In this document: piece after piece, positions 50,501 through 59,100 of the stretch | How positions within the stretch are numbered: position 1 is the first letter of the stretch | How the letters are laid out: each line of letters begins with the position of its first letter | NCBI GenBank assembly: GCA_029964075.1 | Contig: CM057142.1 | Coordinates: forward strand, 139,770 to 203,769 | Direction: 5' to 3' | Length of the DNA stretch: 64,000 nucleotides | From: Patiria pectinifera | Taxonomy: Eukaryota > Echinodermata > Asteroidea > Valvatida > Asterinidae | Position numbers and translations under genes: made by a program | The notes under the pieces: generated by a model | Databases searched by the model: none | Seen by the model: only the letters and a program-made list of their open reading frames with translations | Told to the model about the DNA's origin: nothing

Positions 50501-50844
50501 TGTTTGGATAGCAGCTTTTTATAATCCTTTAAAAAAAGTAGTTGTGAGTGGAAGTGAATGTTTTCCCCAGTAATAAATTAACTTAATTGGAAAATGTCAG
50601 CCCCGATAAAAGCATTACGTTCAGTGTTTCTGTTGGTCATTATTTTGGTAAACATAAGCAAACAACTCAAAAGACCGTTCGCCTTGATTGCTAACGTTCG
50701 CCATACAACGTTGGTGGCAATACATGTCGGTCCCATTTAGATTCACTGTTATCTTTATTTTCTGTCTCCTAAACCTAGGTACAGACCGAGGAACAGACCA
50801 ACAAACGACGCCATTCTGCTTCATCCGAAACGTCATCCATCTAA
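38586..50844 (+). CDS. Solute carrier organic anion transporter (SLCO/OATP family), 9 exons, complete
   Basis: Exons: 38586-39210, 39722-40177, 40619-40783, 41361-41535, 42746-42881, 43503-43702, 45132-45196, 49703-49935, 50779-50844. Phases agree throughout, giving 706 residues, normal for OATPs. It is predicted to be a 12-helix plasma-membrane carrier for amphipathic organic anions. TM1-TM4 fall at about 42-62, 80-100, 108-128 and 168-190. The OATP signature DPRWIGAWWLGLL is at residues 251-263, before TM6. A charged cytoplasmic loop (about 285-358) follows. The Kazal-like extracellular domain, with CVCDDTVIDPVCGVDGLTY and further cysteines, spans about 480-526. The last helices include PAPVYFGAVIKSTCLLY, and the C-terminal tail is short and Ser/Thr-rich. 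NAS (141) and NTT (153) in an extracellular loop are glycosylation candidates. The substrate and the SLCO subfamily cannot be told from sequence alone. Intron 7 hosts the antisense tRNA-Val array. Confidence 0.95.
40255..40495. repeat. Interspersed repeat family C, copy 2
   Basis: In intron 2 of the SLCO gene. Matches 22490-22880 in order at CTTGACCTCGAGATTCTGAC, CGGGTCTT, AATTGACCAATCAA, GTCGACTCCGATT and GCGCGGGATCGCATAAA. Confidence 0.7.
42225..42495 (+). repeat. tRNA-derived SINE-like repeat
   Basis: In intron 4 of the SLCO gene. Begins GGTGGCTAGTGCGTAACTTG with a B-box GGTTCGATTCCCGG at about 42275, followed by a T-rich body (TTTCGGTTTTCCTCCCTCCG). A related piece lies at 58660-58880 (CCACCGCTGTGACC, TTCAATTCCTGCC, GGGGTTTTCCTTCC). 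Confidence 0.6.
45298..45388 (-). repeat. tRNA-like fragment (SINE head or tRNA pseudogene)
   Basis: Read on the minus strand it has an A-box-like TCTCAGTTAGTATAGC and a B-box-like GGTCGCAGGTTTAAAGCC, but with a long middle and poorly pairing ends. It lies between SLCO exon 7 and the tRNA-Val array but does not resemble the valine genes. Confidence 0.45.
45635..45707 (-). tRNA. tRNA-Val (AAC), array unit 1
   Basis: 73 nt on the minus strand. All stems pair (acceptor GATTCCG/CGGAATC, anticodon stem TTCGC/GCGAA). Loop CTAACAC, T-loop TTCGAAC. Followed in the transcription direction by a T run suited to Pol III termination. Confidence 0.95.
45788..45860 (-). tRNA. tRNA-Val (CAC), array unit 2
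   Basis: Anticodon loop ATCACAC. A G-U pair closes the acceptor stem and there is one D-stem mismatch (TCAA instead of TCAC), so slightly weakened. Confidence 0.75.
45936..46011 (-). pseudogene. tRNA-Val (AAC) pseudogene, array unit 3
   Basis: 76 nt. Has three extra bases in the D-loop, U8 changed to C, and a broken base pair at the anticodon-stem end (TCGAG on the plus strand in place of TCGCG). Probably inactive. Confidence 0.65.
46084..46156 (-). tRNA. tRNA-Val (TAC), array unit 4
   Basis: Loop TTTACAC. The T-stem is changed but kept paired (CTCGG with CCGAG), a compensated change that argues for selection. T-loop TTCAAAC. Confidence 0.92.
46223..46295 (-). tRNA. tRNA-Val (CAC), array unit 5
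   Basis: All stems pair. Loop CTCACAC, T-loop TTCAAAC. Confidence 0.93.
46368..46440 (-). tRNA. tRNA-Val (AAC), array unit 6
   Basis: As unit 1, with one anticodon-stem mismatch (GCAAA on the 3' side). Confidence 0.8.
46512..46584 (-). tRNA. tRNA-Val (CAC), array unit 7
   Basis: Stems pair. The one difference is near position 9 (GTGG for GTAG). Confidence 0.9.
46656..46728 (-). tRNA. tRNA-Val (AAC), array unit 8
   Basis: Loop TTAACAT, so the anticodon is AAC but the loop bases around it are those of the TAC class. One T-stem mismatch. Confidence 0.75.
46771..46843 (-). tRNA. tRNA-Val (CAC), array unit 9
   Basis: Loop CTCACAC. One acceptor mismatch (GACTCCG against CGGAATC). The spacer to unit 8 is the shortest in the array (about 42 bp). 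Confidence 0.75.
46931..47003 (-). tRNA. tRNA-Val (TAC), array unit 10
   Basis: Loop TTTACAC. The first acceptor pair is G-U; otherwise intact. Confidence 0.88.
47083..47155 (-). tRNA. tRNA-Val (AAC), array unit 11
   Basis: Identical to unit 1 over the tRNA. Confidence 0.95.
47233..47305 (-). tRNA. tRNA-Val (TAC), array unit 12
   Basis: Loop TTTACAC. One T-stem mismatch (CCCAG against CCGGG). Confidence 0.8.
47382..47454 (-). tRNA. tRNA-Val (AAC), array unit 13
   Basis: Identical to unit 1 over the tRNA. Confidence 0.95.
47521..47584 (-). pseudogene. tRNA-Val (TAC) pseudogene, array unit 14
   Basis: Truncated: the 5' acceptor strand is replaced by unrelated sequence after the D-arm, and two bases are missing at the 3' acceptor end. 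Loop TTTACAC is kept. Confidence 0.8.
47660..47732 (-). tRNA. tRNA-Val (AAC), array unit 15, weakened
   Basis: Loop CTAACAC intact, but it has one acceptor mismatch (CGAAATC on the 3' side) and one T-stem mismatch (CCCTG). May be inactive. Confidence 0.6.
47805..47880 (-). pseudogene. tRNA-Val (TAC) pseudogene, array unit 16
   Basis: A three-base insertion in the 3' side of the T-stem and a mismatched first acceptor pair. The D- and anticodon arms are intact. Confidence 0.65.
47952..48024 (-). tRNA. tRNA-Val (CAC), array unit 17
   Basis: Loop CTCACAC. One T-stem mismatch (CCAGG on the 3' side). Confidence 0.82.
48095..48167 (-). tRNA. tRNA-Val (AAC), array unit 18
   Basis: Loop TTAACAC, T-loop TTCAAAC. 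G-U in the T-stem; near the 5' end GGAGTG replaces GTAGTG. Confidence 0.8.
48236..48308 (-). tRNA. tRNA-Val (AAC), array unit 19
   Basis: Identical to unit 1 over the tRNA. Confidence 0.95.
48380..48452 (-). pseudogene. tRNA-Val (CAC) pseudogene, array unit 20
   Basis: Anticodon stem disrupted (TTTCC against GCGAA) and the conserved D-loop GG lost (CGATT for CGGTT). Confidence 0.65.
48524..48596 (-). tRNA. tRNA-Val (TAC), array unit 21
   Basis: Loop TTTACAC. G-U first acceptor pair as in unit 10; one change in the variable loop. Confidence 0.87.
48670..48742 (-). tRNA. tRNA-Val (AAC), array unit 22
   Basis: Identical to unit 1 over the tRNA. Its upstream flank differs from the array consensus (GGTGACGATTACATTG). 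Confidence 0.94.
48801..48873 (-). pseudogene. tRNA-Val (CAC) pseudogene, array unit 23
   Basis: The invariant U33 before the anticodon is G (loop CGCACAC). There is also an acceptor mismatch (CCGAATC) and a D-stem mismatch. Confidence 0.65.
48940..49012 (-). tRNA. tRNA-Val (TAC), array unit 24
   Basis: All stems pair. Loop TTTACAC. Confidence 0.94.
49096..49168 (-). tRNA. tRNA-Val (TAC), array unit 25
   Basis: Loop TTTACAC. Two changes are tolerated as G-U pairs (anticodon and D stems). Confidence 0.83.
49279..49336 (-). pseudogene. tRNA-Val (CAC) pseudogene, array unit 26
   Basis: Decayed edge unit: acceptor 5' strand missing and anticodon and D arms deleted in places, although the TTTCGCGTGTGA block is clear. 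A further remnant (AAAGCGAACGTG) is visible near 49390, so the array once reached further right. Confidence 0.75.
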
Positions 50845-51472
50845 TGGGAAAAAAACCTGTGATTTCGGTGGATCAAATTATTAATTTTGAGGATCCAACG
50901 GCAAGATCGAAAAAAAAAACCATGAAAGACAAAATACAAAATATGTATTCACCTATCCAATTCAGCTTATACATAAGTGTTGTTATAGATATTCCTTTTA
51001 GTATTGATAGCTTAATGTGTACAGTCATTTCCCTCTGTTTTGGATATATTTAATTTCCATACCTCAAAATTATTTGAGTTGAAGCTGAGGTGACAGACAT
51101 TTTTAAAAAGGCATTCTGCCAGCTTTTTGGGGAACCTGCTGAATGTTTTGGCATCCTTTTGTTATCAATCAAAATAGGTAATTAAACAGAGTTAAACAAC
51201 ATTTTTTAGCATACGTGTATTTACGATTATTAGAAGCGGACTGCACAAGCTTTAAGAGGCATGCATGTAAAAAAAAAAGATTAAGAGGTATTATGAAATC
51301 ATAATTAATTTCATTTCAGTTTTCAATAGTTTAAGAGTGATACATTTCAAACCTTATTTTCTCAAACCGCCGAGAATGCTGTCATCGATAGTTGTAATGT
51401 GTTGGTTACGTATTGAGTTGTCGAATCGGCTGTGGCCAGTATTTATTACTGACAAACTTTATGTCATATACA

Positions 51473-51478
51473 AATAAA
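51473..51478 (+). terminator. Candidate polyadenylation signal, SLCO gene
   Basis: AATAAA about 630 bp after the stop codon, in AT-rich sequence. Confidence 0.5.
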
Positions 51479-51880
51479 TTCTTTAAAGAAGGTTAGGCGT
51501 GCCAGTTATACCGCAGAAATAAACAACTGTTTTCTCAATTAACTTGAAAGCAGCATAAATGTGTAAATATACATAGCCAGACAAAGCCTTTTGGTTTGAC
51601 TCTCCCGAACCGTACCACAGCGCGAAATTCCCCAACTTTTTAGATCTGTGGAAAAAATATATATACCAATAAGCAAAATATATATACCAATGTTATATTT
51701 TTCAAATTGTCAGATCTTTTTATGGCATGCGTGAATATTATATATATGCATATTGTCATTCGGTATGCCTTCCAATAAATATTTCTATTATATGTCTACG
51801 TTACAACAGTCTCCAAGTTGTCATTTTGTATTTGAATAATGCGCGACCAATGAAAACGGCTAAGTAGTTTTCGATTTAAG

Positions 51881-52243
51881 TTGGTATATTCGTGCTTTTT
51901 CAAAATTTCTTTCCCTAACGAAAGTTAAAGGAATATAATGTCCTGTAACAAATAATTTTGCTTGTTTGTTTTTGCAGGCCTTCATACAGTTTTAAACATT
52001 GGTTTTAAATGGCACGCTCCAGTTCAGTATTTGCGCACACTGTTCAGAACGAATTAGGAACGTCCCACTCTTAATTCAAAAGTTGAAGTAAATTAATTAA
52101 TTACTTGTCATGGGCCGATCTTTTTCGTGCGATGTCTCATTGGAAAGCTCATAACTAATGTAATGCTAGAAAGTTATCCATTCAATTTGAAAATCTATTT
52201 TTCAAGGTGCCACACCCAAAAAGCACGTGTACACCAACTTTGA
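51881..52243. repeat. Interspersed repeat family B, copy 2
   Basis: Matches 10273-10645 in the same orientation, with scattered substitutions and small indels; shared blocks are listed under copy 1. Confidence 0.75.
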
Positions 52244-53129
52244 TAATAACAAGGCCGGTATTCCTTCCTTTTTAGTTTTTCCCAAAGTTGTATCCACGAC
52301 TTAACGTTGTCCTTCCTGTAATATTTTCAAAATCCAACCAGACAAATGCATTTTTTTTAAGTTGCTAGTTTCAAGCACTACAAAAGCTATCAACTTCAAA
52401 GAGCATCGTCGAACAAAAAAAAATCTGCACGCTTTAGTAATGAATTGAGGTCCAATTTCAGGCGGATCTTTTGTGCATTACAGGAGTAAAAGCAACCCAA
52501 AATGTTGCAGACATCCAAAATTGACAAAAGAGGTTTCTGTCATCGAAAAAAAAACATACAAATTGACAATCTTGTACTTGTACAATTTACAATTTGAAAA
52601 TTTGAAGGCAAAAATGACGAGGAGCATGAGGGAGCAACAATTTCTCAATATTTTTTCTTATCATACTCTTTTTTTCTAATTAAAACATCGTTTGAAATGG
52701 AAGAGATGGTCTTTGCCATCAGGGAGTTGAACAGAAAAATTGCACCCAGCCAGACCAAGCATCCACCAAACGCGGCAGTTTTACAGTGTATTATTTTGTA
52801 TTTGCTGTCAAAAAGAATATATTTTTACTGGTTCGATTGCGCCCGTCTATGTTGAAGAGCGCCCTCAAAAACACAATAGTCGGGTACCATTGAGCTTAAG
52901 TCGTGTCGCCTGACGTCGTTCGCCAAATCAGTGGATAGTAGCGCGGACTGCGCGCGATAAGTAGTACGTGTGGTTTACGGTGCCAGTGCAGTGATTCCTT
53001 GGATCACGCTTGGATGATGACGATGCGAATATTTCGTTAAAAACCCACACCGATTCTTCGCCGCTTCAGTAAAAGTTCACAAGGCTTCATCAGTTAATGA
53101 AGGAATAATTAGTAGAACCATCCCACAAA

Positions 53130-56100
53130 ATGTCGACGGAGGCTACGCTCCAGCTGCTCTGTGGAGAGAAGAAACTTGACCGAGACCGAGGTTTGGGGGA
53201 GCTTCAGCGGCTGATGGACGAGTGCGACCCGCCGGGCCTGGAGCGCTTGGAGACGGCGTTGACGAGCTTGCTGCACGGTCAGGATTCTCAGACATCGTGG
53301 GAGACGAGGCAAGGGGTTCTGTTGGGTTCCAAGGTGGTCGTAATGCACGAGTGGGGAAGTGAGACTTTTGCCACACAACTCCGATTGTACGCTCTCCATT
53401 CACTCAACGATGATGAAGCAAGAGTTCGCATCGCAGCTGGTAAAATTATGACAGTTTCACAAAATTAATACCCGTGAAGGAAAGAATGTAGCAACCTGAC
53501 GCCACCTCAGCGGTTGTGTACAAAGTACATTGTAGTCAAGAAAGTTGCCTAACAAAATTGGAAATGTTTCTCAGTCCCAGATTCATGTCTTATCATCATT
53601 TTTGCAATGATTGACCTTCATTGAGAATGATGCCCCTTTACGAAGAAACAAGTGGTGTCAGGTTGCAACATTCGTTCCCAAGTGAAGTTCAAGTGAAGTG
53701 TACTTTTTCATCATTTTACATTTTAGGCCAACATTACATGTACGCTGTGTTGTTTCCCCCCCCCCCTCAATTCACTGCCCTGCCCTCATTCCACAAGATT
53801 AAACCTCCTGATATTCAGACGATGTCATTACCAGTTGTTCAGATGTGTCAAGAAATGTATAAATGTCACTTTTGAGTGTAATTTTGTCAGCTGTTTTGGT
53901 GAGTCTTGTAACGTTATATAGTTTTTGAGACAGGTGATCTGGTCTGCCAAATTTTATAAAACTTTCCAGACATGTAAATTTCTTTGTATTCTATCCAATA
54001 AACTTGTTCCCGCTTCCACAATTTGTTTACAATGAGAAGATCTAGGATAAAAACACGCAAGAAGTCTGTATTTTAGAAGGAAAAAAAAGAGAAACAGCGT
54101 CCTCTTTGACAGAGTAAACAAACCTTTCACACACATTGAGTGCAGGCTAAAGCCGCTTGTCTTGTTTGCTCGTATCCCCCCCCCCCCCTGCCCCCTGTGC
54201 ACTGCAAACAGGATGCTGGGAAGGACTGATCTCTTTGAGCTCTCATTGGATAGATTTTGCATAACCTGTGACATAGCATGCAACACGCAAACTCCCTACA
54301 GCTGTTTATCATATATAGCGCGTGCTAGCTGCATGCGAAAATCATAAGTTACCCATAATGCCATCCATTCTTCCGTCACAAGATTCTGCAAAGTGGCATC
54401 AGCCCTTCCTAGCGCCCTGTTTGCAGGGTGGGGGATACAAGCAAACTTGTCTTGCTGAATGCTTACTTTCATCGACTTCCCGCTAGTGTTATAAAAACCC
54501 TCCAATTGTTTGATAATTCACCATACAGAGTGCATCAGAACCGGGCACTCGAGTCAGTAGCACACCCAGGATTTGGGTTTAGGGGGGGAGGGGGGGGGGA
54601 GCTCAAGCCCCCCCAGGCCCCCCCCCCCTCCCCCTGGGTGTGCCACTGACCCGAGTACCCGACTGCTGATGTCAGGAACCGGTTCCAGATTATGGAATCG
54701 GGTACCCGTAAATTGTAACCAACTTTACAAATTACTTAATGACTTCTCAGACAATGAAACAGAAAGGTTTTTAGAAAAGCTCTTTAGACAACTTCTGGGA
54801 TTTCAATTTTGGGGTTGGGTTTCTTTTAGGCCAAGAAAAAAAGTCTCCGGTTTTTGGTATGGAGCTTGCCCCAAGAGTGGTGCGGCGACGCAGCTTTTTT
54901 GTTTTGTTACTTTTTTATTCTTGAAATGTCGGCTGATGACTGCAAATGGTGCCAGACTAAATTTAGTGCAAAATATACGGGAGTCCAGAGAGGCCACACA
55001 AAGCTTATATTCGATCGTAACCCCATCTAAAAACACGTGCAGCAGCAGGATTCCAGTCAAACCAGTGAGTTTGGCGGTTTTGAGACATCATCTCACATTG
55101 AAAAAAAAAACTTTTTCATTTTGCCGACGCGCATGGCTACGGCGATGCACGCGCATACCAGAAACCGGAGACTTTTTTTTTTTTGGCCTTACGGGTACCT
55201 AGGTGCCCATGTTTTACTTTAATAGGGTACCCTGGCTGAGCACCCGTACATGTACCGGTACATGTACTACCCGTAAAATGCACACCACTCATTCACAGAC
55301 GGTATAAAATGTCTTCCATTTCTTCCCTTGCCATGCATCAAAGTTACAAGGGAATAATTGTTAAAAGCAGTCACTTGATTTATTGGCCTGGCTGAATTTG
55401 CTGACCAGAGGAATCTTTCGGCCTAATGGTCGAAATATGAATTCAAGTTTTGCCAATGCCAGCTTAGTTAAACATCTACTGTGTGTATGAATTTAAAGGC
55501 GGTTCCTCGTTTTTTTTATAATCCTAACTGTCAGAGCTGGACTGATGATTACATGTTTATAGCCCTAGATGTATGGTAATGTAACTAATGGAATTTTATT
55601 TGTCCATGTCCATTAAGTAATAGACAATTAAAATCTAGCCAGCAAATCTGTTTGGGATTTTGGGGTGGAGTTGCGCATTATCACACATCACTTAGCACAA
55701 TCAACCACAATTTCTTGCATTGTGTACAGTGTTCAGTGTATAAAACAAAATTTTTGTGCCAGTTCACATATTTTTTGTACACGTATACAATATCACGAAA
55801 AGTAAGATCTTTTTTTTTCTTTTTTTTTTTCAGTCAACATGGTCAAGTGCTATTAAAAAGGGCAAACGATTATGTAGGCCTAATTGTCTTGTTTTTACAT
55901 TGTACATGTATGTACCGGTATTTTTATATATTGTCCAGAAATGTATGCACAGTCTTGTCGACAAAAACAAACTACATGTAAATTGTAAGGATAGAGTGTT
56001 GCAAATAGTACAAAGTACTGTATATTATTTTCAAGTGGACAAAAGTAATCTACCGGTAAATATATTCTGCATTGTGCATTACAAACTACCGGTACATGTA

Positions 56101-59100
56101 GCATCCAATAAATGTACAGTGTTTTGAACATTATAATGTTCTCCAAAAAAGGGGATAGTAAAGGGAACTAAGCATTGTACAATTACTGAAACAATATAAT
56201 CATGGGATTATATGAAATTTATGGCTGGATTATTGTATGTTTGTTGCTCACAAACATAAAATTGCCATGGTTACTAAAAAGGGTTTTGTCAAAGAAAACT
56301 ACATTGCATTAAGCATGCATGTAATTACCGGTACACGTACCGGTACATGGGCTTCAATTATGTATCAGCACAGCAGATTGCATTTTAGGTGCATTTCATA
56401 CTGAGCGTCAGAAAAGTAAATACCTCTTTAGGTTGAACTTCTAAAAATAGACCTTTCCAAGGGGATCTTTACACCTGCCTTCAATATTAATGGTCTATAA
56501 ATAGAAAACGGAGCCTGGATCTCACAAAGGCCCTAATGGGCCCAGTGTTTGTTGGCCTGTGGACAGAGCTATTTTAAGCTCGGACAGGCTGCCTTATTGA
56601 TGTTTGATAAATTTGACATTTAAAAAAGGCAGGCTGCATATTACCATCCACACGGAGTGCACTAAAGCGGAATTTGTATTGCCCTGAAGAGAACACACGA
56701 AGTCCTCCCTTGTCTGTGAGGCTGGTCATGTGGGAAATAGTTAATGGGGAATAAAGACAGACAATATGGCACAGTGTAAGAACAGAACTAAGGGATGCAG
56801 ATTTTTTTTCCCCCGCCATTGACAATGGCAGGAAAGCCATATTTTTTCTTCTGAAAATTTATTTTTTTTCTTCTGAAAGTTTTTTTCTTCTAATTTCTTT
56901 CTTTCTTTCTTCCTGTTCTGTCTCAATTATAAATTGTTATCGATTTTGCCTGAAATTAGGGGCCTACATTGTACTGGTCACGATGTTAATGTGCAAGATT
57001 TACAAATGTATGTTATGATTTCTAAGACGAATAGCTTAAAACCTGCAACAATTTCAATTTGACATAATTTTTTTTCACCATATACCTCATGGGCTAAAGA
57101 CTATTTCTCATTCAGCTAATTTGGAAGTAGATTTATTGATACAGAATTTGCTTGCACGAACATGTATGTCAACTTTATCGAAAAAAACGTTTCGCCTGAT
57201 AAGCATTAATTACACTGATGGTTTACATGTACAAGTACCGGTAGCTCATTATTGTGTCACTGAACATTGGACCAGTCCCTTGTTTTGTGATTCGACATAG
57301 AAGTACATGTATGAGTTGTCGTTATACGGTACCATCCAAATTGCATCCAATTAACAGTATGCCATTGACATTAACTGATCTGCTGTATCTTTATGCAAAG
57401 TTGGGTTTTGCCCTTCACTGACATGATTTGATAATACAATACACTCAGTGTTGTCTGAGGGTTTGTGAGAAATGTCCTTTACACATACAAGCTTACTAGG
57501 GTGGGACTCGAACCCACGACCTCCTGCTTACTAGTGCAGACATCTTACCACTGGACCACTGAGCTTGCTGGGGTCAGTTGCCTGGCTCGAATCTGACAAA
57601 AATCACATCAGTGGAACGGCAAAACCTAATATTGAATTAAAGGTATCCCCCCCCCCCCCGGTACAAATAAACAGTCCATCATTTGTAATTTGTGCATTTT
57701 GTTCGTTTGAAGCAACAAACCTGCTCAAAATTTAAAGAAGGGAGCTGAACAACTAACCTGATGAAGTTTCAGCTCAGCTTCAGCCGTATATTCCGAGAAA
57801 AACAGCATTCTAGGATCTGGATTTCAAATCAAAAGTTGCTGAATCATGCCTTGAATTGGGCCTGAATTCTAGCGTCCCAGACATGTTCTCACTGAGCTGA
57901 ATGCAGCTACGTGATGTCGCGCACTGATCCAAAAAATTAAAGCAACCGCGCGCGTGTGCGTCGTGTCAATGTTTGCGTTCACTTCGCCGAATAAAAAAAA
58001 AACACTACTAACGGAAATTACTAACTAACGGAATTACTAACCATACGGCACCGTTGAAAAAGCCTTTTTTTGTTGACTTCTATAAATTATAGCATACCAG
58101 ACAGAATAATTTCACAAGGAGTTTAGTTCCCATACTATCTTTCAACCAAGTATGTTTTTCAACAATAATTGCGTCAGTTACTTTTTGGATAGCTGCAAAT
58201 GATGGACTGTAGCTTTAACATTTCCGGATGCAAAATTCCATCCCACAATTGATAGTGATATCAGCAGTTTGCCACTAGATCCCAGTTGAATTGCAACAAG
58301 CCGTGTAAACAGTGCCCATTCTTTTTTTCTACGCTTTGTTCGTGTGTGTGCCTTTGGTAGGCGAGGTCCTGGGTGCACTCTGCAAGCGCTGCGGCACGGA
58401 GGTCTACCAGTCGGCCTGCGAGCTGATCCACGATGGAGTGCGGAACAACCTGGAGCGCATCCCGCTCTCGGAGAGATCGGAGGGGGAGAGGGAGAACACC
58501 CACATCTTGATGGGGAAACTGGCCGTACGGCATGAGCAGGTATAGCCACTGTGCACGAGCATTGAGGGCGCTATTTAGTAGGATAAGGACAATCACATAT
58601 AATGTGTAAAATATAAGTTCAACAAAGGACTACTAGTTGACTGTTGCTTCCCAAACTTTTACAGGTTGCCGTAGAGATACTTTCCTCGCCGTCCACCGCT
58701 GTGACCTGTGTTCAATTCCTGCCTGGGGCAATACGTGGGTTTTCAGTCCCTGCCTGATTCCGTGGGTTTTCCCCAAAATTTTCTTCAGGGGTTTTCCTTC
58801 CACATCTAACACTAATTTCTTCACATTGTCTTTTTTTCTACTGGGCCTCATTGGAGACCAGTGGATTCCACTAAATGGGCTACCAAGTTAAAATAAGTAT
58901 CAAATAAATAAAATTAAAATAAACACCATTTAATACTTTTTCAGGGGCATTTTACAGTCTCCACGGTTTTGTCACCACACCCTAGAGCTCTGTGCAAATG
59001 ATTCACTGAATGCACGCGCGTAAAGTATGAACAACTAATTTTAGTTTGAATGCGCCAAATACCTTTAAAGTTTTGGTGTTAGTGCCAGAGGTACATGTAC

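Larger units (their letters stand above)
50845..53129. other. Intergenic region between the SLCO gene and the HEAT-repeat gene
   Basis: Contains the SLCO 3' untranslated sequence with an AATAAA at 51473-51478, then repeat family B copy 2 (51881-52243). The putative promoter of the HEAT-repeat gene lies within roughly 52850-53129. No exon is supported. Confidence 0.6.

Noticed and set aside
54573-55202. 209-codon open frame
   Set aside because: Starts in the G/C-run interior of a small mobile element and continues through intron sequence with no domain-like content.
58665-58740. Possible exon after TTTTACAG in the HEAT-repeat gene (reads VAVEILSSPSTAV)
   Set aside because: The sequence is part of a SINE-like repeat related to 42225-42495, has no suitable donor before a stop, and its phase does not join the next exon.
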